DNA from: Clostridia bacterium
Lineage (GTDB): Bacteria; Bacillota; Clostridia; Christensenellales; CAG-138
Direction of reading: 5' to 3'
DNA length: 32,460 nt
Assembly (NCBI GenBank): GCA_017554455.1
Contig: JAFZIH010000040.1
Coordinates: 1-32,460 of the forward strand
Positions within the stretch are counted from its first letter, which is position 1; each line of letters starts with the position of its first letter. The notes beneath the pieces are model-generated. The model was not told the origin of the DNA. It did not search any database and saw only the letters and a list, made by a program, of their open reading frames with translations. A program made the translations under genes and the position numbers. Positions 1 to 6,579 of this stretch are shown piece by piece.

Positions 1-1
1 C

Positions 2-532
2 GCTACGCTCATCATTCGAAACGGTGAAGTATATCAAAAAGCGATCGGTACCGGCGACGTCTGCGCGTTATATCGAAACGGAGAAATGGAAACGATCCGG
101 AATTCGCAGGTAAGCATTAAGAGCATCATGAATAAAGACCCCTGGCAGGCATGGGAATTCGGTCCCGCTTTGCTCGACAGCAGCGGTAAGGCATACCGTT
201 CTTTTGCGCAGACCGGTATCGGCGGAAGAAATCCACGCTGTGCGATCGGTTATTATGAGCCGGGACATTATTGTTTTGTTGTGGTGGATGGTCGACAGCG
301 ACATTTCTCAGTCGGCGTACTTCTCAGCGAGCTTGCGCAGTTGATGGAGTCCCTCGGCTGCAAACAGGCATTCAACCTCGACGGCGGCAACTCTGCTCAT
401 TTCTTCTGGAAAGATGAAATCCTGAATCAACCGAGCGGCGGCGGTCGTTCGGTTGCCGACATCATTTACGTTGCATATGAACCGTATCCCGAATCACGGT
501 TCTACTGCGGAAAGGCAGGTCTATCGAAATGA
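2..532 (+). CDS. Phosphodiester glycosidase (NAGPA-like) domain protein, 5' truncated
   Basis: The frame is open from the window edge, so the N-terminus lies outside; 176 residues are visible. They match the C-terminal domain of the next gene almost segment by segment: I-R-N-G-E-V-[YF], then WQAWEFGP, NPRCAIGYYEPGHYCF, DGRQ, and AFNLDGG followed by DI[IV]Y. This is the pattern of the phosphodiester glycosidase family (PF09992), related to the enzyme that uncovers mannose-6-phosphate and often found in bacterial envelope or exopolysaccharide proteins. The usual DGGGS turn is DGGNS here, so one conserved glycine is changed. The stop codon overlaps the next start (ATGA), so the two are probably made from one mRNA. 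Substrate unknown. Given the paralogue it is probably exported or lipid-anchored, but the signal region is not visible. Confidence 0.8.
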   Translation, partial: ATLIIRNGEVYQKAIGTGDVCALYRNGEMETIRNSQVSIKSIMNKDPWQAWEFGPALLDSSGKAYRSFAQTGIGGRNPRCAIGYYEPGHYCFVVVDGRQRHFSVGVLLSELAQLMESLGCKQAFNLDGGNSAHFFWKDEILNQPSGGGRSVADIIYVAYEPYPESRFYCGKAGLSK

Positions 533-1578
533 AACGGTCTATCCTGATCATTATGTTTCTTTTTGCACTGTTTTTCTGCGCCTGCGGAGGGTTGAACTCT
601 GCCGTTACGTCCACGCCCGCACCGACCGTATCCCCCGAGATCATCGCTGAGGATGAATTGGTCTTTATCACTCCCGTTCCGACCGATACGCCCGAACCGC
701 CTACCCCGACGCCGGAGCCGACGCCCACGCCCACTCCTTCTCCCTCGCCTACTCCGACTCCCACGCCGGAGCCGGAAGGTCTGATCGGGTGGGTCGAAGG
801 CGGATTTGTTCCGCGTGAGGAACAGTTTATGACCGAAACGGAATATGCCGGAGAAAACCTGCACTTTACCGTGTCCACAATCACCGACGACGAACTGTTC
901 CACCACAAGCTGACCTACTACGTCACCGATATCTATCTGCGTGATATCCGATGCCTGCGCACGGCTGCGGCAAAGGATTTCAAGCCCTCATCCTCAAGCC
1001 GTGACTCCGTAGCCAGGATCGCCAAGCGTGAAGGCGCGCTCTTGGCGATCTCCGGCGATATGTTCAACGCGCATACGAATCGTTTTGTGATCCGAAACGG
1101 TGAAGTCTTTAACACCAAAACGCATGATAACTGGGAAATCTGTTTTCTGTATACGGATGGCACCTTTGAGCCGATGACTGTGGAAGCATATAAGAAAAAC
1201 GGCCCGAGTAAAGAGGTCTGGCAGGCATGGGAATTCGGTCCCTCCCTTCTTGATGCGGACGGTCACGCGCTCAATAAGTTCCCGAACTCAAATGTCAAAC
1301 CGCTCAATCCGCGCTGTGCGATCGGATATTACGAGCCGGGCCATTACTGCTTCGTTACGGTCGACGGCCGTCAGAAGCATTCCAAAGGGCTGGAGCTTTT
1401 CGAGCTTGCAAAGCTTATGGAAATGCTCAGCTGCAAGGCAGCGTTCAATCTTGACGGCGGCGGATCCGCATCCCTCTATTGGAACGGAGGCATCTACAGC
1501 AAGCCCAGCAACGGCGACCGCGACATGTCGGATATCGTCTACCTGATCGATTATGAAGCGGATGACGGCACCCCGTAA
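529..1578 (+). CDS. Lipoprotein with Thr-Pro-rich linker and phosphodiester glycosidase domain
   Basis: A 349-residue protein. Residues 1-19 form a lipoprotein signal (MKR, a hydrophobic run, then FCAC with the lipidated Cys at 19). Residues about 45-85 are a low-complexity TP/EP/SP linker, probably a spacer across the cell wall. From about residue 100 to the end is a NAGPA-type phosphodiester glycosidase domain (PF09992 pattern) with NPRCAIGYYEPGHYCF and the intact NLDGGGSA motif near the C-terminus. The start overlaps the stop of the upstream paralogue (ATGA), and a strong terminator follows eight bases after the stop. The pair looks like a tandem duplication of a cell-surface enzyme. Cell-surface location follows from the lipobox; the glycan or phosphodiester substrate cannot be read from sequence. 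Confidence 0.85.
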   Translation: MKRSILIIMFLFALFFCACGGLNSAVTSTPAPTVSPEIIAEDELVFITPVPTDTPEPPTPTPEPTPTPTPSPSPTPTPTPEPEGLIGWVEGGFVPREEQFMTETEYAGENLHFTVSTITDDELFHHKLTYYVTDIYLRDIRCLRTAAAKDFKPSSSSRDSVARIAKREGALLAISGDMFNAHTNRFVIRNGEVFNTKTHDNWEICFLYTDGTFEPMTVEAYKKNGPSKEVWQAWEFGPSLLDADGHALNKFPNSNVKPLNPRCAIGYYEPGHYCFVTVDGRQKHSKGLELFELAKLMEMLSCKAAFNLDGGGSASLYWNGGIYSKPSNGDRDMSDIVYLIDYEADDGTP

Positions 1579-1585
1579 CAAACAG

Positions 1586-1622
1586 CAGCGGCAGTTTTAA
1601 ACCAAACTGCCGCTGTTTTTTT
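1586..1622 (+). terminator. Rho-independent terminator
   Basis: A perfect 12-bp stem (1586-1597 with 1604-1615, loop TAAACC) is followed by seven T at 1616-1622. It closes the two-gene glycosidase transcript. Its T-run abuts the stop codon of the convergent GNAT gene, so it may also limit transcription from the other side, although the minus-strand T-run is poor. Confidence 0.9.
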
Positions 1623-2088
1623 ATATCCGCATCTCCATATATCTTCGATAAGTTGTAAAGCCGACCGCTTCATAAAACGCAAGCGCGCCGCTGTTGAATT
1701 CCCACATGTTGAGTTCGATCCGGTCATAGCCCTGCGTTTTTGCGTGTGACCGAATGAATGCGATCAGCTCCGTCGCGACGCCCGTCCTGCGATATGCCTC
1801 GTCCACGCAAAACTCATCAATATCAAGAAAGTCCCTTTCATACATAAACGGGTTTTCCGGCTTATGGATATGATGCAGTACTGCGAAACCGCAGAGTACG
1901 CCGTCCCGCTCGCAAATAACGATCTTCTGATCCGGATCACTGAAGATCGTATAAACGTGATTTGCGAGTTCCTCGGAAAAGCCCGGCTTGAAGATATCCG
2001 GTCTTCCTGCCACATGCAGATCGTTCACCTGTTTTCTGAGCTCGTTTACACGCTCCAATTCCGTTTCCTTTGCAAATCGAACATCCAC
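1621..2088 (-). CDS. GNAT family N-acetyltransferase
   Basis: A 155-residue single-domain protein with the GNAT fold. The acetyl-CoA-binding motif A is YRRTGVATELI (about residues 103-113), preceded by a beta-4 strand ending in DEFCVDE and followed by the motif B pattern NSGALAFYEAVGF. The family transfers acetyl groups from acetyl-CoA to amines; the substrate here is not identifiable. The start is GTG at 2086-2088, chosen because GGGAG lies nine bases upstream. The gene sits downstream of the tRNA-Thr/tRNA-Pro operon on the same strand, with the tRNA terminator between them. I see no separate promoter, so read-through from the tRNA operon is possible. Confidence 0.85.
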   Translation of the reverse strand: MDVRFAKETELERVNELRKQVNDLHVAGRPDIFKPGFSEELANHVYTIFSDPDQKIVICERDGVLCGFAVLHHIHKPENPFMYERDFLDIDEFCVDEAYRRTGVATELIAFIRSHAKTQGYDRIELNMWEFNSGALAFYEAVGFTTYRRYMEMRI

Positions 2089-2123
2089 GGTCTCTTACTC
2101 CCATCGTTTTTTATCATGATAGC

Positions 2124-2153
2124 AAAAGGCACCTGCAGCTGCAAGTGCCTTTT
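2124..2153 (-). terminator. Terminator of the tRNA operon
   Basis: Nine base pairs (2124-2132 with 2145-2153) enclose a second short stem (TGCA/TGCA). Read on the minus strand the hairpin ends in TTTT directly after the tRNA-Pro CCA end. The T-run is short, so termination may be incomplete and let transcription reach the GNAT gene. Confidence 0.65.
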
Positions 2154-2154
2154 C

Positions 2155-2231
2155 TGGTCGAGGCGACTGGATTTGAACCAGCGGCCTTTTGGTCCCGAAC
2201 CAAACGCGCTACCAAACTGCGCTACGCCTCG
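2155..2231 (-). tRNA. tRNA-Pro, anticodon CGG
   Basis: The cloverleaf reads on the minus strand. The acceptor arm CGAGGCG pairs with CGCCTCG, the D-arm contains AGCGCAGTTTGGTAGCG, the anticodon stem TTTGG/CCAAA encloses TTCGGGA (anticodon CGG), the T-arm contains GGTTCAAATCC, and CCA is encoded. It decodes CCG. It is the second gene of a two-tRNA operon, three bases after tRNA-Thr. Confidence 0.96.
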
Positions 2232-2234
2232 ACA

Positions 2235-2310
2235 TGGAGCCAAAGAGGGGACTCGGACCCCTGACCTACGCATTACGAGTGCGTCGCTCTACCGACTGAG
2301 CTACTTTGGC
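2235..2310 (-). tRNA. tRNA-Thr, anticodon CGU
   Basis: The minus-strand cloverleaf has acceptor GCCAAAG/CTTTGGC, D-arm AGCTCAGTCGGTAGAGC, anticodon stem ACGCA/TGCGT around CTCGTAA (anticodon CGT), T-arm GGTCCGAGTCC and an encoded CCA. It decodes ACG. It is the first gene of the two-tRNA operon, just downstream of a consensus promoter. Confidence 0.96.
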
Positions 2311-2321
2311 GGACCTTTTCT

Positions 2322-2350
2322 ATTATAGGCAAAGGTCATTATTCTGTCAA
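2322..2350 (-). promoter_or_regulatory. Consensus sigma-A promoter of the tRNA operon
   Basis: On the minus strand, TTGACA (2345-2350), exactly 17 bases, then TATAAT (2322-2327): both hexamers are perfect consensus. The tRNA-Thr 5' end lies about 11 bases beyond the -10. This is the strongest-looking promoter in the window, as expected for stable RNA. Confidence 0.93.
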
Positions 2351-2355
2351 GCATA

Positions 2356-2370
2356 ATTTTCAACTTTTTC
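2356..2370 (-). promoter_or_regulatory. 15-base upstream box, copy 1
   Basis: On the minus strand GAAAAAGTTGAAAAT ends five bases before the -35 of the tRNA promoter. The identical 15 bases occur six bases before the -35 of the rpiB promoter (23058-23072). Position and A-richness suggest an UP-element or an activator site. Its role is inference. Confidence 0.5.
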
Positions 2371-2409
2371 CATATATCTTTTGATCGTCGTGAAACGATA
2401 CTTTTTTTC

Positions 2410-2438
2410 GTGACAATTTCGGTCGGCTATGGTATGAT
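2410..2438 (+). promoter_or_regulatory. Sigma-A promoter of the 2469 lipoprotein gene
   Basis: GTGACA (2410-2415), 17 bases, TATGAT (2433-2438); five of six bases match in each hexamer. It lies 30 bases upstream of the chosen ATG, which leaves a short leader that contains the ribosome site AGGAG. Confidence 0.8.
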
Positions 2439-2468
2439 ATGGAATCATATCACAGGAGAAGAAACGCA

Positions 2469-3221
2469 ATGAAGCGTAATATCTTTCGAGCAGCGATTCT
2501 GTTGCTCTTTTCCGTTCTTTTGATCGCCTGCGGCAAAAACGAAAGCGGTGATCGCGCGCTTGAGCTTTCTGACGTCTGGGCGCTCGGTACGCGCTATCCG
2601 GTGAATTACAGTACCCTGACCTACGTTGTAACGTATCAGGTCAACGGCGAAACATTCTATCTCAAAGCATCACGCAACAGCAAGGAAACCGGCATGTCCA
2701 AAAATGTAAAGGAATCGCGCACGGAAGACGGCATCGTCTACGCGCTGTGCGAATTGAAAGCGACAGAAAAAGACAATACCGTGCTCAATTCGTACTACGA
2801 ATGCTATACCGGCAGCTTCCGCTACTATATCGGACGCGAAGCCGACATATTCCGCATCGACAGCGTTCTTTCGATGGACGATGCGATCGCGCTGATCCAT
2901 TCGCCGACCTCACCCAAGTCAGGAATCAAATTCTGCGATGCCGAATGGAACGCGCGATATCGCACCGACGCCTGCAATCTTGAGATCCTCATCCGAGCGG
3001 ATGACAAAGGCGCTTTGATCAAAGGACTCTCCTCGGCCTTTGAGGCACAAACGGAAAACGGGGAAACTTACTATACCTCTTCTAAGGGCGGCGAGATCGT
3101 TTATTCGAACGGAGAGCATTCCGTCGAGATCCTGCAGGCAAACCGCGCAGGGCAATCCGCTCCAAACTATCTGACGCTGTCCGAATGCAAGGCGATCCTC
3201 GCATTGCTCGGCGACAATTAA
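2469..3221 (+). CDS. Lipoprotein of unknown function
   Basis: A 250-residue protein with a clear lipoprotein signal: MKRN, a hydrophobic stretch, then LLIAC with the lipidated Cys at 21. The ATG at 2469 is preferred over the in-frame ATG at 2439 because AGGAG (2454-2458) sits ten bases before it and the signal peptide then starts correctly. The mature part is soluble, of mixed composition, and contains only two or three further Cys. I recognise no domain. It has its own promoter (2410-2438) and terminator (3311-3333), so it is monocistronic. Location on the outer face of the membrane follows from the lipobox; function is unknown. Confidence 0.85.
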   Translation: MKRNIFRAAILLLFSVLLIACGKNESGDRALELSDVWALGTRYPVNYSTLTYVVTYQVNGETFYLKASRNSKETGMSKNVKESRTEDGIVYALCELKATEKDNTVLNSYYECYTGSFRYYIGREADIFRIDSVLSMDDAIALIHSPTSPKSGIKFCDAEWNARYRTDACNLEILIRADDKGALIKGLSSAFEAQTENGETYYTSSKGGEIVYSNGEHSVEILQANRAGQSAPNYLTLSECKAILALLGDN

Positions 3222-3310
3222 CGCCGGTTTTCGATCTTTTTCCTTTGAAAGGCGGTCTTTTGATAGCCGTAAGATCGTAAGCTGTTCCGACGATACGTTC
3301 ATTTTATTCC

Positions 3311-3333
3311 GGAGGCGATACGCCTCCTTTTTT
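3311..3333 (+). terminator. Rho-independent terminator
   Basis: GGAGGCG (3311-3317) pairs with CGCCTCC (3321-3327) around a three-base loop, followed by six T. It ends the lipoprotein transcript about 90 bases after its stop codon. Confidence 0.88.
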
Positions 3334-3589
3334 GTTGTCTTCTGATTCTACGACCATTTCCATATTATGACGCTTGTGTTCATATTATCGCAAATTTATC
3401 TCAATATTATCGGCGCATATTGATTTTGACATAAAACACCCCATTATACTTTACACCTTGTTCACATTTTGTTCAAGTCTTATTCATACTTTTATCGCTC
3501 TTTTTTGGCGTTTCCTTCATAAACTTTCGACAATTCTGACATATTTCTCCTTTATACTCTTAATCAGATACAAGAAAGGAGATTTTGTG
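3334..3589. other. AT-rich intergenic region
   Basis: This stretch is markedly more AT-rich than its surroundings. I find no supportable gene: the open frame running through it from 3374 has a hydrophobic, Phe/Ile-rich translation typical of AT-rich noncoding DNA and no ribosome site at its start. It holds the spaced ATATTAT repeats (3362-3410) and presumably the promoter of the small ORF at 3590, but I cannot identify a well-spaced sigma-A promoter in it. Confidence 0.6.
3362..3410. repeat. Three phased ATATTAT direct repeats
   Basis: ATATTAT occurs at 3362-3368, 3382-3388 and 3404-3410, spaced 20 and 22 bases, about two helical turns. A partial fourth copy (ATATT) is at 3417-3421. The first two copies also resemble a sigma-E promoter: CCATATT (3360-3366), 14 bases, CATATTAT (3381-3388). 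Whether this is a regulator site, a promoter or chance in AT-rich DNA is open. Confidence 0.4.
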
Positions 3590-3700
3590 ATGAGTAACTT
3601 GGAAATGAAGAAATTGTATCGCCGGATCGAACGCGCTTCGCACCTTCGGTCGCATGTCTTTTACCGGAAGCTGGCTTCTCTGCTCTGCAGCTTATTTTGA
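3590..3700 (+). CDS. Small basic protein of unknown function (36 aa)
   Basis: A 36-residue ORF whose ATG is preceded by AAAGGAG with seven to eight bases of spacing, the canonical ribosome site of this genome. The product starts MSNLEMKKLYRRIER and is strongly basic and probably helical in its first two thirds, then ends in a short hydrophobic tail (LASLLCSLF). It contains one Cys. A nine-base-pair hairpin and a strong terminator follow. I recognise no family. The ribosome site, the charge pattern and the flanking terminators favour a real small gene over chance. A longer upstream start in the same frame (3374) is rejected for lack of a ribosome site. Confidence 0.5.
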   Translation: MSNLEMKKLYRRIERASHLRSHVFYRKLASLLCSLF

Positions 3701-3715
3701 TCGGCGCAGCTGATC

Positions 3716-3748
3716 CTCCGCACGACTTTCACATTGTCGTGCGGCGGA
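3716..3748 (+). terminator. GC-rich hairpin after the small ORF
   Basis: CCGCACGAC (3718-3726) pairs with GTCGTGCGG (3736-3744) around a nine-base loop, with a few more pairs outside a bulge. The following bases are only moderately T-rich. It may be a weak terminator or a 3' stabilising hairpin. Confidence 0.45.
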
Positions 3749-3783
3749 ATGTTTATTGTTTACGTTTGTATTTCGAGGTATAT

Positions 3784-3814
3784 AAAAAGAAGCGGTTTTT
3801 TCCGCTTCTTTTTT
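3784..3814. terminator. Bidirectional terminator between convergent genes
   Basis: A 12-bp stem (3784-3795 with 3802-3813) with a T6 loop is flanked by A on one side and T on the other, so both strands give a hairpin followed by a U-run. It serves the small ORF from the left and the phosphoesterase gene, whose stop is at 3825, from the right. Confidence 0.9.
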
Positions 3815-3824
3815 GCTCTTATGA

Positions 3825-4976
3825 TCAGTGTTCTATCATCCACGGCAGCGGGAGCGTAAACTCCTCATTTTTTTCATCGAACGGATAGTAATCCTCCCGA
3901 TTATTCGGATCGTCAAACCGGTTGAAATCCTCTAAAAGCGGCGAATACGTCAGGTTATGCATTGTTCCCGCCGCTTCATCGATCTGCATCAGCCGGAGAT
4001 ACCCTCCCCCGCCATCCTGCAGCGACGCCTGATAATTGAACAGCATCTGATAGACGGTACGGTCTTCCCTGCCGTCTTTGTCGTCGTCGAACGATTCCGG
4101 GAAGCAATACGCGCCGTATTTATGTCCGCACAGCACCATATAGAGATTCGGCGACTTTGCAACGACCGAGTCATGCCATTTCTTGCCGTCCGCGGACAGC
4201 GTTAACTGCTTGGTATAGTAATCGTGCAGGCACAGCACGCCGACGCGCTCCGGATACTGTTTGAATACGTCCGATACCCATTGGATCGCTTTTTTCGTCG
4301 GACCGAATCCCATATACACGAACAGATACTCCGTTTCGCCGATCGTGAGGAGATCGTAATGTCCGCGATTGTTTTCAAAGCTTCCACCGTACCACGGCTT
4401 ATCCTTGTACCGCTTTTCGCCGAAGCGTGCGCAGAACGTCTTGTAACCGATCGGGTCCAGCACGTCATGGTTGCCGGCAAGCACGCCGTTCGGAATGTTG
4501 TCGATCATCGTCTGCGCTTTGTCCGCAACGTCCCATTCGGATTCCAGATCTGTGTTGTGTACGAGATCGCCGGTATTGATGATATAGGCAAGATGCATTT
4601 CGTCGCTATGATCGCGCAGAAAAGACGTCATCGCATAATACGTCTCCGGAAACTTTTTGGAATAATGCTGCGGATCGCTCATCCACGCGATCGTATAAAC
4701 GCCTTCTTCCGCAACGTATCGCTGCGGCGCCGGCGTCGGTTCTTCTGTCGGCTTTGCCGTCGGTTCTGCGATCGGCTCCGCAGTCGCCGGCGGCGTCGTC
4801 AGTACGGTCGCGGTCAGGATCGTTTCCTGCGGCTTCACCGCAGAGACGATGATGGTATCCTCCGCATCATACGTCGGCGAAGCGCTTTCCGACGGCTGTG
4901 CTGCGTTCTGCCCGCCGCAGCCGATCAGAAGCAGCAGTACCAACGTCCAAACCCACGCCACCCGAAAATGCCTCAC
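3825..4976 (-). CDS. Metallophosphoesterase lipoprotein
   Basis: A 383-residue protein. It has a lipoprotein signal (hydrophobic run ending LLIGC, Cys at 20), a low-complexity linker rich in Pro, Thr and Glu (about residues 62-85), then a calcineurin-like phosphoesterase domain (PF00149 type). The metal-binding blocks are visible in order: SDPQH (Asp101, His104), NTGDLVHN (Asp137), AGNHD (Asn169-Asp171), CLHDYY, and CGHKYG. The family hydrolyses phosphate mono- or diesters with two bound metals; the substrate is unknown and the site is outside the membrane. The GTG start at 4976 is chosen because GGAGGA lies upstream and it gives a correct signal peptide; the frame stays open to 5186, but that would overlap sigG and its promoter region. 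It has its own promoter (5005-5033). Confidence 0.88.
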   Translation of the reverse strand: MRHFRVAWVWTLVLLLLIGCGGQNAAQPSESASPTYDAEDTIIVSAVKPQETILTATVLTTPPATAEPIAEPTAKPTEEPTPAPQRYVAEEGVYTIAWMSDPQHYSKKFPETYYAMTSFLRDHSDEMHLAYIINTGDLVHNTDLESEWDVADKAQTMIDNIPNGVLAGNHDVLDPIGYKTFCARFGEKRYKDKPWYGGSFENNRGHYDLLTIGETEYLFVYMGFGPTKKAIQWVSDVFKQYPERVGVLCLHDYYTKQLTLSADGKKWHDSVVAKSPNLYMVLCGHKYGAYCFPESFDDDKDGREDRTVYQMLFNYQASLQDGGGGYLRLMQIDEAAGTMHNLTYSPLLEDFNRFDDPNNREDYYPFDEKNEEFTLPLPWMIEH

Positions 4977-5004
4977 GATGCTTCCTCCGAACAAGCTTTT
5001 CTGT

Positions 5005-5033
5005 ATCGTACCACGATTGGAAAAGTCTGTCAA
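5005..5033 (-). promoter_or_regulatory. Sigma-A promoter of the phosphoesterase gene
   Basis: On the minus strand TTGACA (5028-5033), 17 bases, TACGAT (5005-5010). It is 28 bases upstream of the GTG start at 4976, which supports that start over the longer frame. Confidence 0.85.
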
Positions 5034-5097
5034 ATCCGCTCCGATTCGTTTGAAGACGCGACGCGAAGGACAGACTATGGTTCGGAGGTGGTTCTCT

Positions 5098-5871
5098 TTG
5101 CAGAAAGTGGAGATCACGAATCTGGATACGTCGCGGCTTCCGCGTCTGAAGCCGGAAGAAATGCGCGTGCTTCTGGAACGCGCCAAATCAGGCGACGCTG
5201 AAGCGCGCGAACGCTTTATCTATTCGAATCTGCGGCTCGTCCTGTCCGTCGTACAGCGGTTTGCGGGTCGCAGCGAGCTTGCGGACGATCTGTTTCAGGT
5301 CGGATGCATCGGACTGATCAAGTCCGTGGACGGTTTCGATCTTTCGCAGAACGTGCGTTTTTCGACCTATGCGGTTCCGATGATCGCGGGAGAAATCCGA
5401 CGGCATCTGCGTGATTACAGCGCCGTACGCGTGCCGCGCTCCATGCGCGATACAGCATATCGCGCCATGCAGGCAAAGCTTCACCTGACCGAAACGCTCT
5501 CGCGCGAACCCACTGTCGGTGAGATCGCAAAGGAACTCGGCATCAAAGAAGCGGAGGTTGTTTTTGCACTGGACGCGATTTCCGACCCTGTTTCCCTCTA
5601 TGACCCCGTTTTCAACGCAGACGACGATACGATGTGCGTGCTCGATCAGATCTGCGATCCGAAGGACAGTGAGGACAAGCGGATCGATGCGATCGCGCTC
5701 AAAGAAGGAATTTCGCATCTCGGTGAACGTGACCGTAAGATCCTGAATCTCCGGTATTTCGCGTGCAAAACGCAGGTTGAAGTTTCAAAGGAGATCGGCA
5801 TTTCTCAGGCGCAGGTGTCGCGTCTGGAAAAGAGTGCGTTGAGACAGCTTGAAAAATACGTTCGGTTATGA
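5098..5871 (+). CDS. sigG: RNA polymerase sporulation sigma factor sigma-G
   Basis: A 257-residue sigma-70 family factor matching the late forespore factor sigma-G: N-terminal KVEI..LDTS.LP, region 2 with LRLVLSV.QRF and [18 protein letters not shown], then [17 protein letters not shown], a region 3 segment, and region 4.2 ending in [16 protein letters not shown]. In known sporeformers it directs late forespore genes after engulfment. The TTG at 5098 is chosen because GGAGG (5084-5088) lies nine bases before it and the product then begins at the family's usual place; ATG at 5077, preceded by AAGGA, would add seven residues. Unlike the usual spoIIGA-sigE-sigG order it points against sigE and overlaps its last six bases. 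I see no clear sigma-F or sigma-G promoter upstream. Confidence 0.95.
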   Translation: MQKVEITNLDTSRLPRLKPEEMRVLLERAKSGDAEARERFIYSNLRLVLSVVQRFAGRSELADDLFQVGCIGLIKSVDGFDLSQNVRFSTYAVPMIAGEIRRHLRDYSAVRVPRSMRDTAYRAMQAKLHLTETLSREPTVGEIAKELGIKEAEVVFALDAISDPVSLYDPVFNADDDTMCVLDQICDPKDSEDKRIDAIALKEGISHLGERDRKILNLRYFACKTQVEVSKEIGISQAQVSRLEKSALRQLEKYVRL

Positions 5872-6579
5872 CTGCATTCGTACGATTTCGCGCTTCAGCC
5901 GCTTCATGATCCGTTTTTCAAGGCGACTGATATAGCTTTGTGAGATGCCCATCGCATCCGCGACCTGCTTCTGCGTGCGTACCTGCCCGTTTTTGAGTCC
6001 GAAACGCATGTCAATGATGTCCCGTTCGCGATCCGTGAGTTTTTCGAGCGCTTTTTGAAGGAGTTCATGTTCGACCTCGTCCTCCATATCGCGGCTGACC
6101 ACGTCGGGATCGGTGCCCAGAACGTCCGAAAGGAGCAGTTCATTTCCGTCCCAGTCCACGTTCAGCGGTTCATCGAAACTGACTTCCAGCTTTAATTTGG
6201 TCGTACGTCTCAGGTGCATCAGGATTTCATTCTCAATACAGCGCGACGCATACGTGGCAAGCTTGATCTTTTTTTCGGCTTTGAAGGTCTCGACCGCTTT
6301 GATCAGTCCGATCGTTCCGATGCTGATAAGGTCCTCTGTTTGCACACCGGTGTTTTCAAATTTTCGTGCGAGATAAACGACGAGGCGAAGATTATGGACG
6401 ATCAGTTTGTCTTTCGCTTCCTTATCTGTCCCTGCAAGTGCGATGCACCGTGCCTCTTCCTCCGGATCGAGCGGCGGCGGAAGTCCTTCGTTTGCATGAA
6501 CGTACCATAAGATATCGCGTCTGCCAATGCGCAGCCGCACGAGCAGGCGAGCCCAGATACGAGAAAGCCATGCGATCAT
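5866..6579 (-). CDS. sigE: RNA polymerase sporulation sigma factor sigma-E (pro-form)
   Basis: A 237-residue mother-cell sigma factor. The first about 25 residues form the expected amphipathic, basic pro-sequence; by alignment to Bacillus the cut would fall near LWY (residues 24-26), before the conserved EGLPPPL. Then follow [49 protein letters not shown], the sigma-E hallmark [20 protein letters not shown], and a region 4.2 helix-turn-helix ending [12 protein letters not shown]. The start is supported by TGGAGG eight to nine bases upstream. It follows spoIIGA, the gene for its activating protease, on the same strand. Its end overlaps the end of sigG on the opposite strand by six bases. Confidence 0.97.
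   Translation of the reverse strand: MIAWLSRIWARLLVRLRIGRRDILWYVHANEGLPPPLDPEEEARCIALAGTDKEAKDKLIVHNLRLVVYLARKFENTGVQTEDLISIGTIGLIKAVETFKAEKKIKLATYASRCIENEILMHLRRTTKLKLEVSFDEPLNVDWDGNELLLSDVLGTDPDVVSRDMEDEVEHELLQKALEKLTDRERDIIDMRFGLKNGQVRTQKQVADAMGISQSYISRLEKRIMKRLKREIVRMQS

Noticed and set aside
670..780. Short tandem repeats of ACGCC/ACTCC type that could be mistaken for a satellite or repeat array.
   Set aside because: They keep the reading frame and encode the Thr-Pro-Glu linker of the lipoprotein; the units are irregular at the DNA level.
2379..2408. ATCGT/ACGAT hairpin followed by a T-run before the 2469 lipoprotein gene, as a terminator.
   Set aside because: The stem has only five base pairs and no plus-strand gene lies upstream of it; it overlaps the promoter region instead.
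3374..3589. An N-terminal extension of the 36-residue ORF (108 residues in total).
   Set aside because: There is no ribosome site at 3374 and the extra part is a Phe/Ile/Leu/Thr-rich translation of AT-rich DNA. The inner ATG has an ideal AAAGGAG.
4977..5186. Upstream extension of the phosphoesterase frame to 5186.
   Set aside because: It would cross the promoter 5005-5033 and run into sigG, and it would bury the lipoprotein signal at residue 71.
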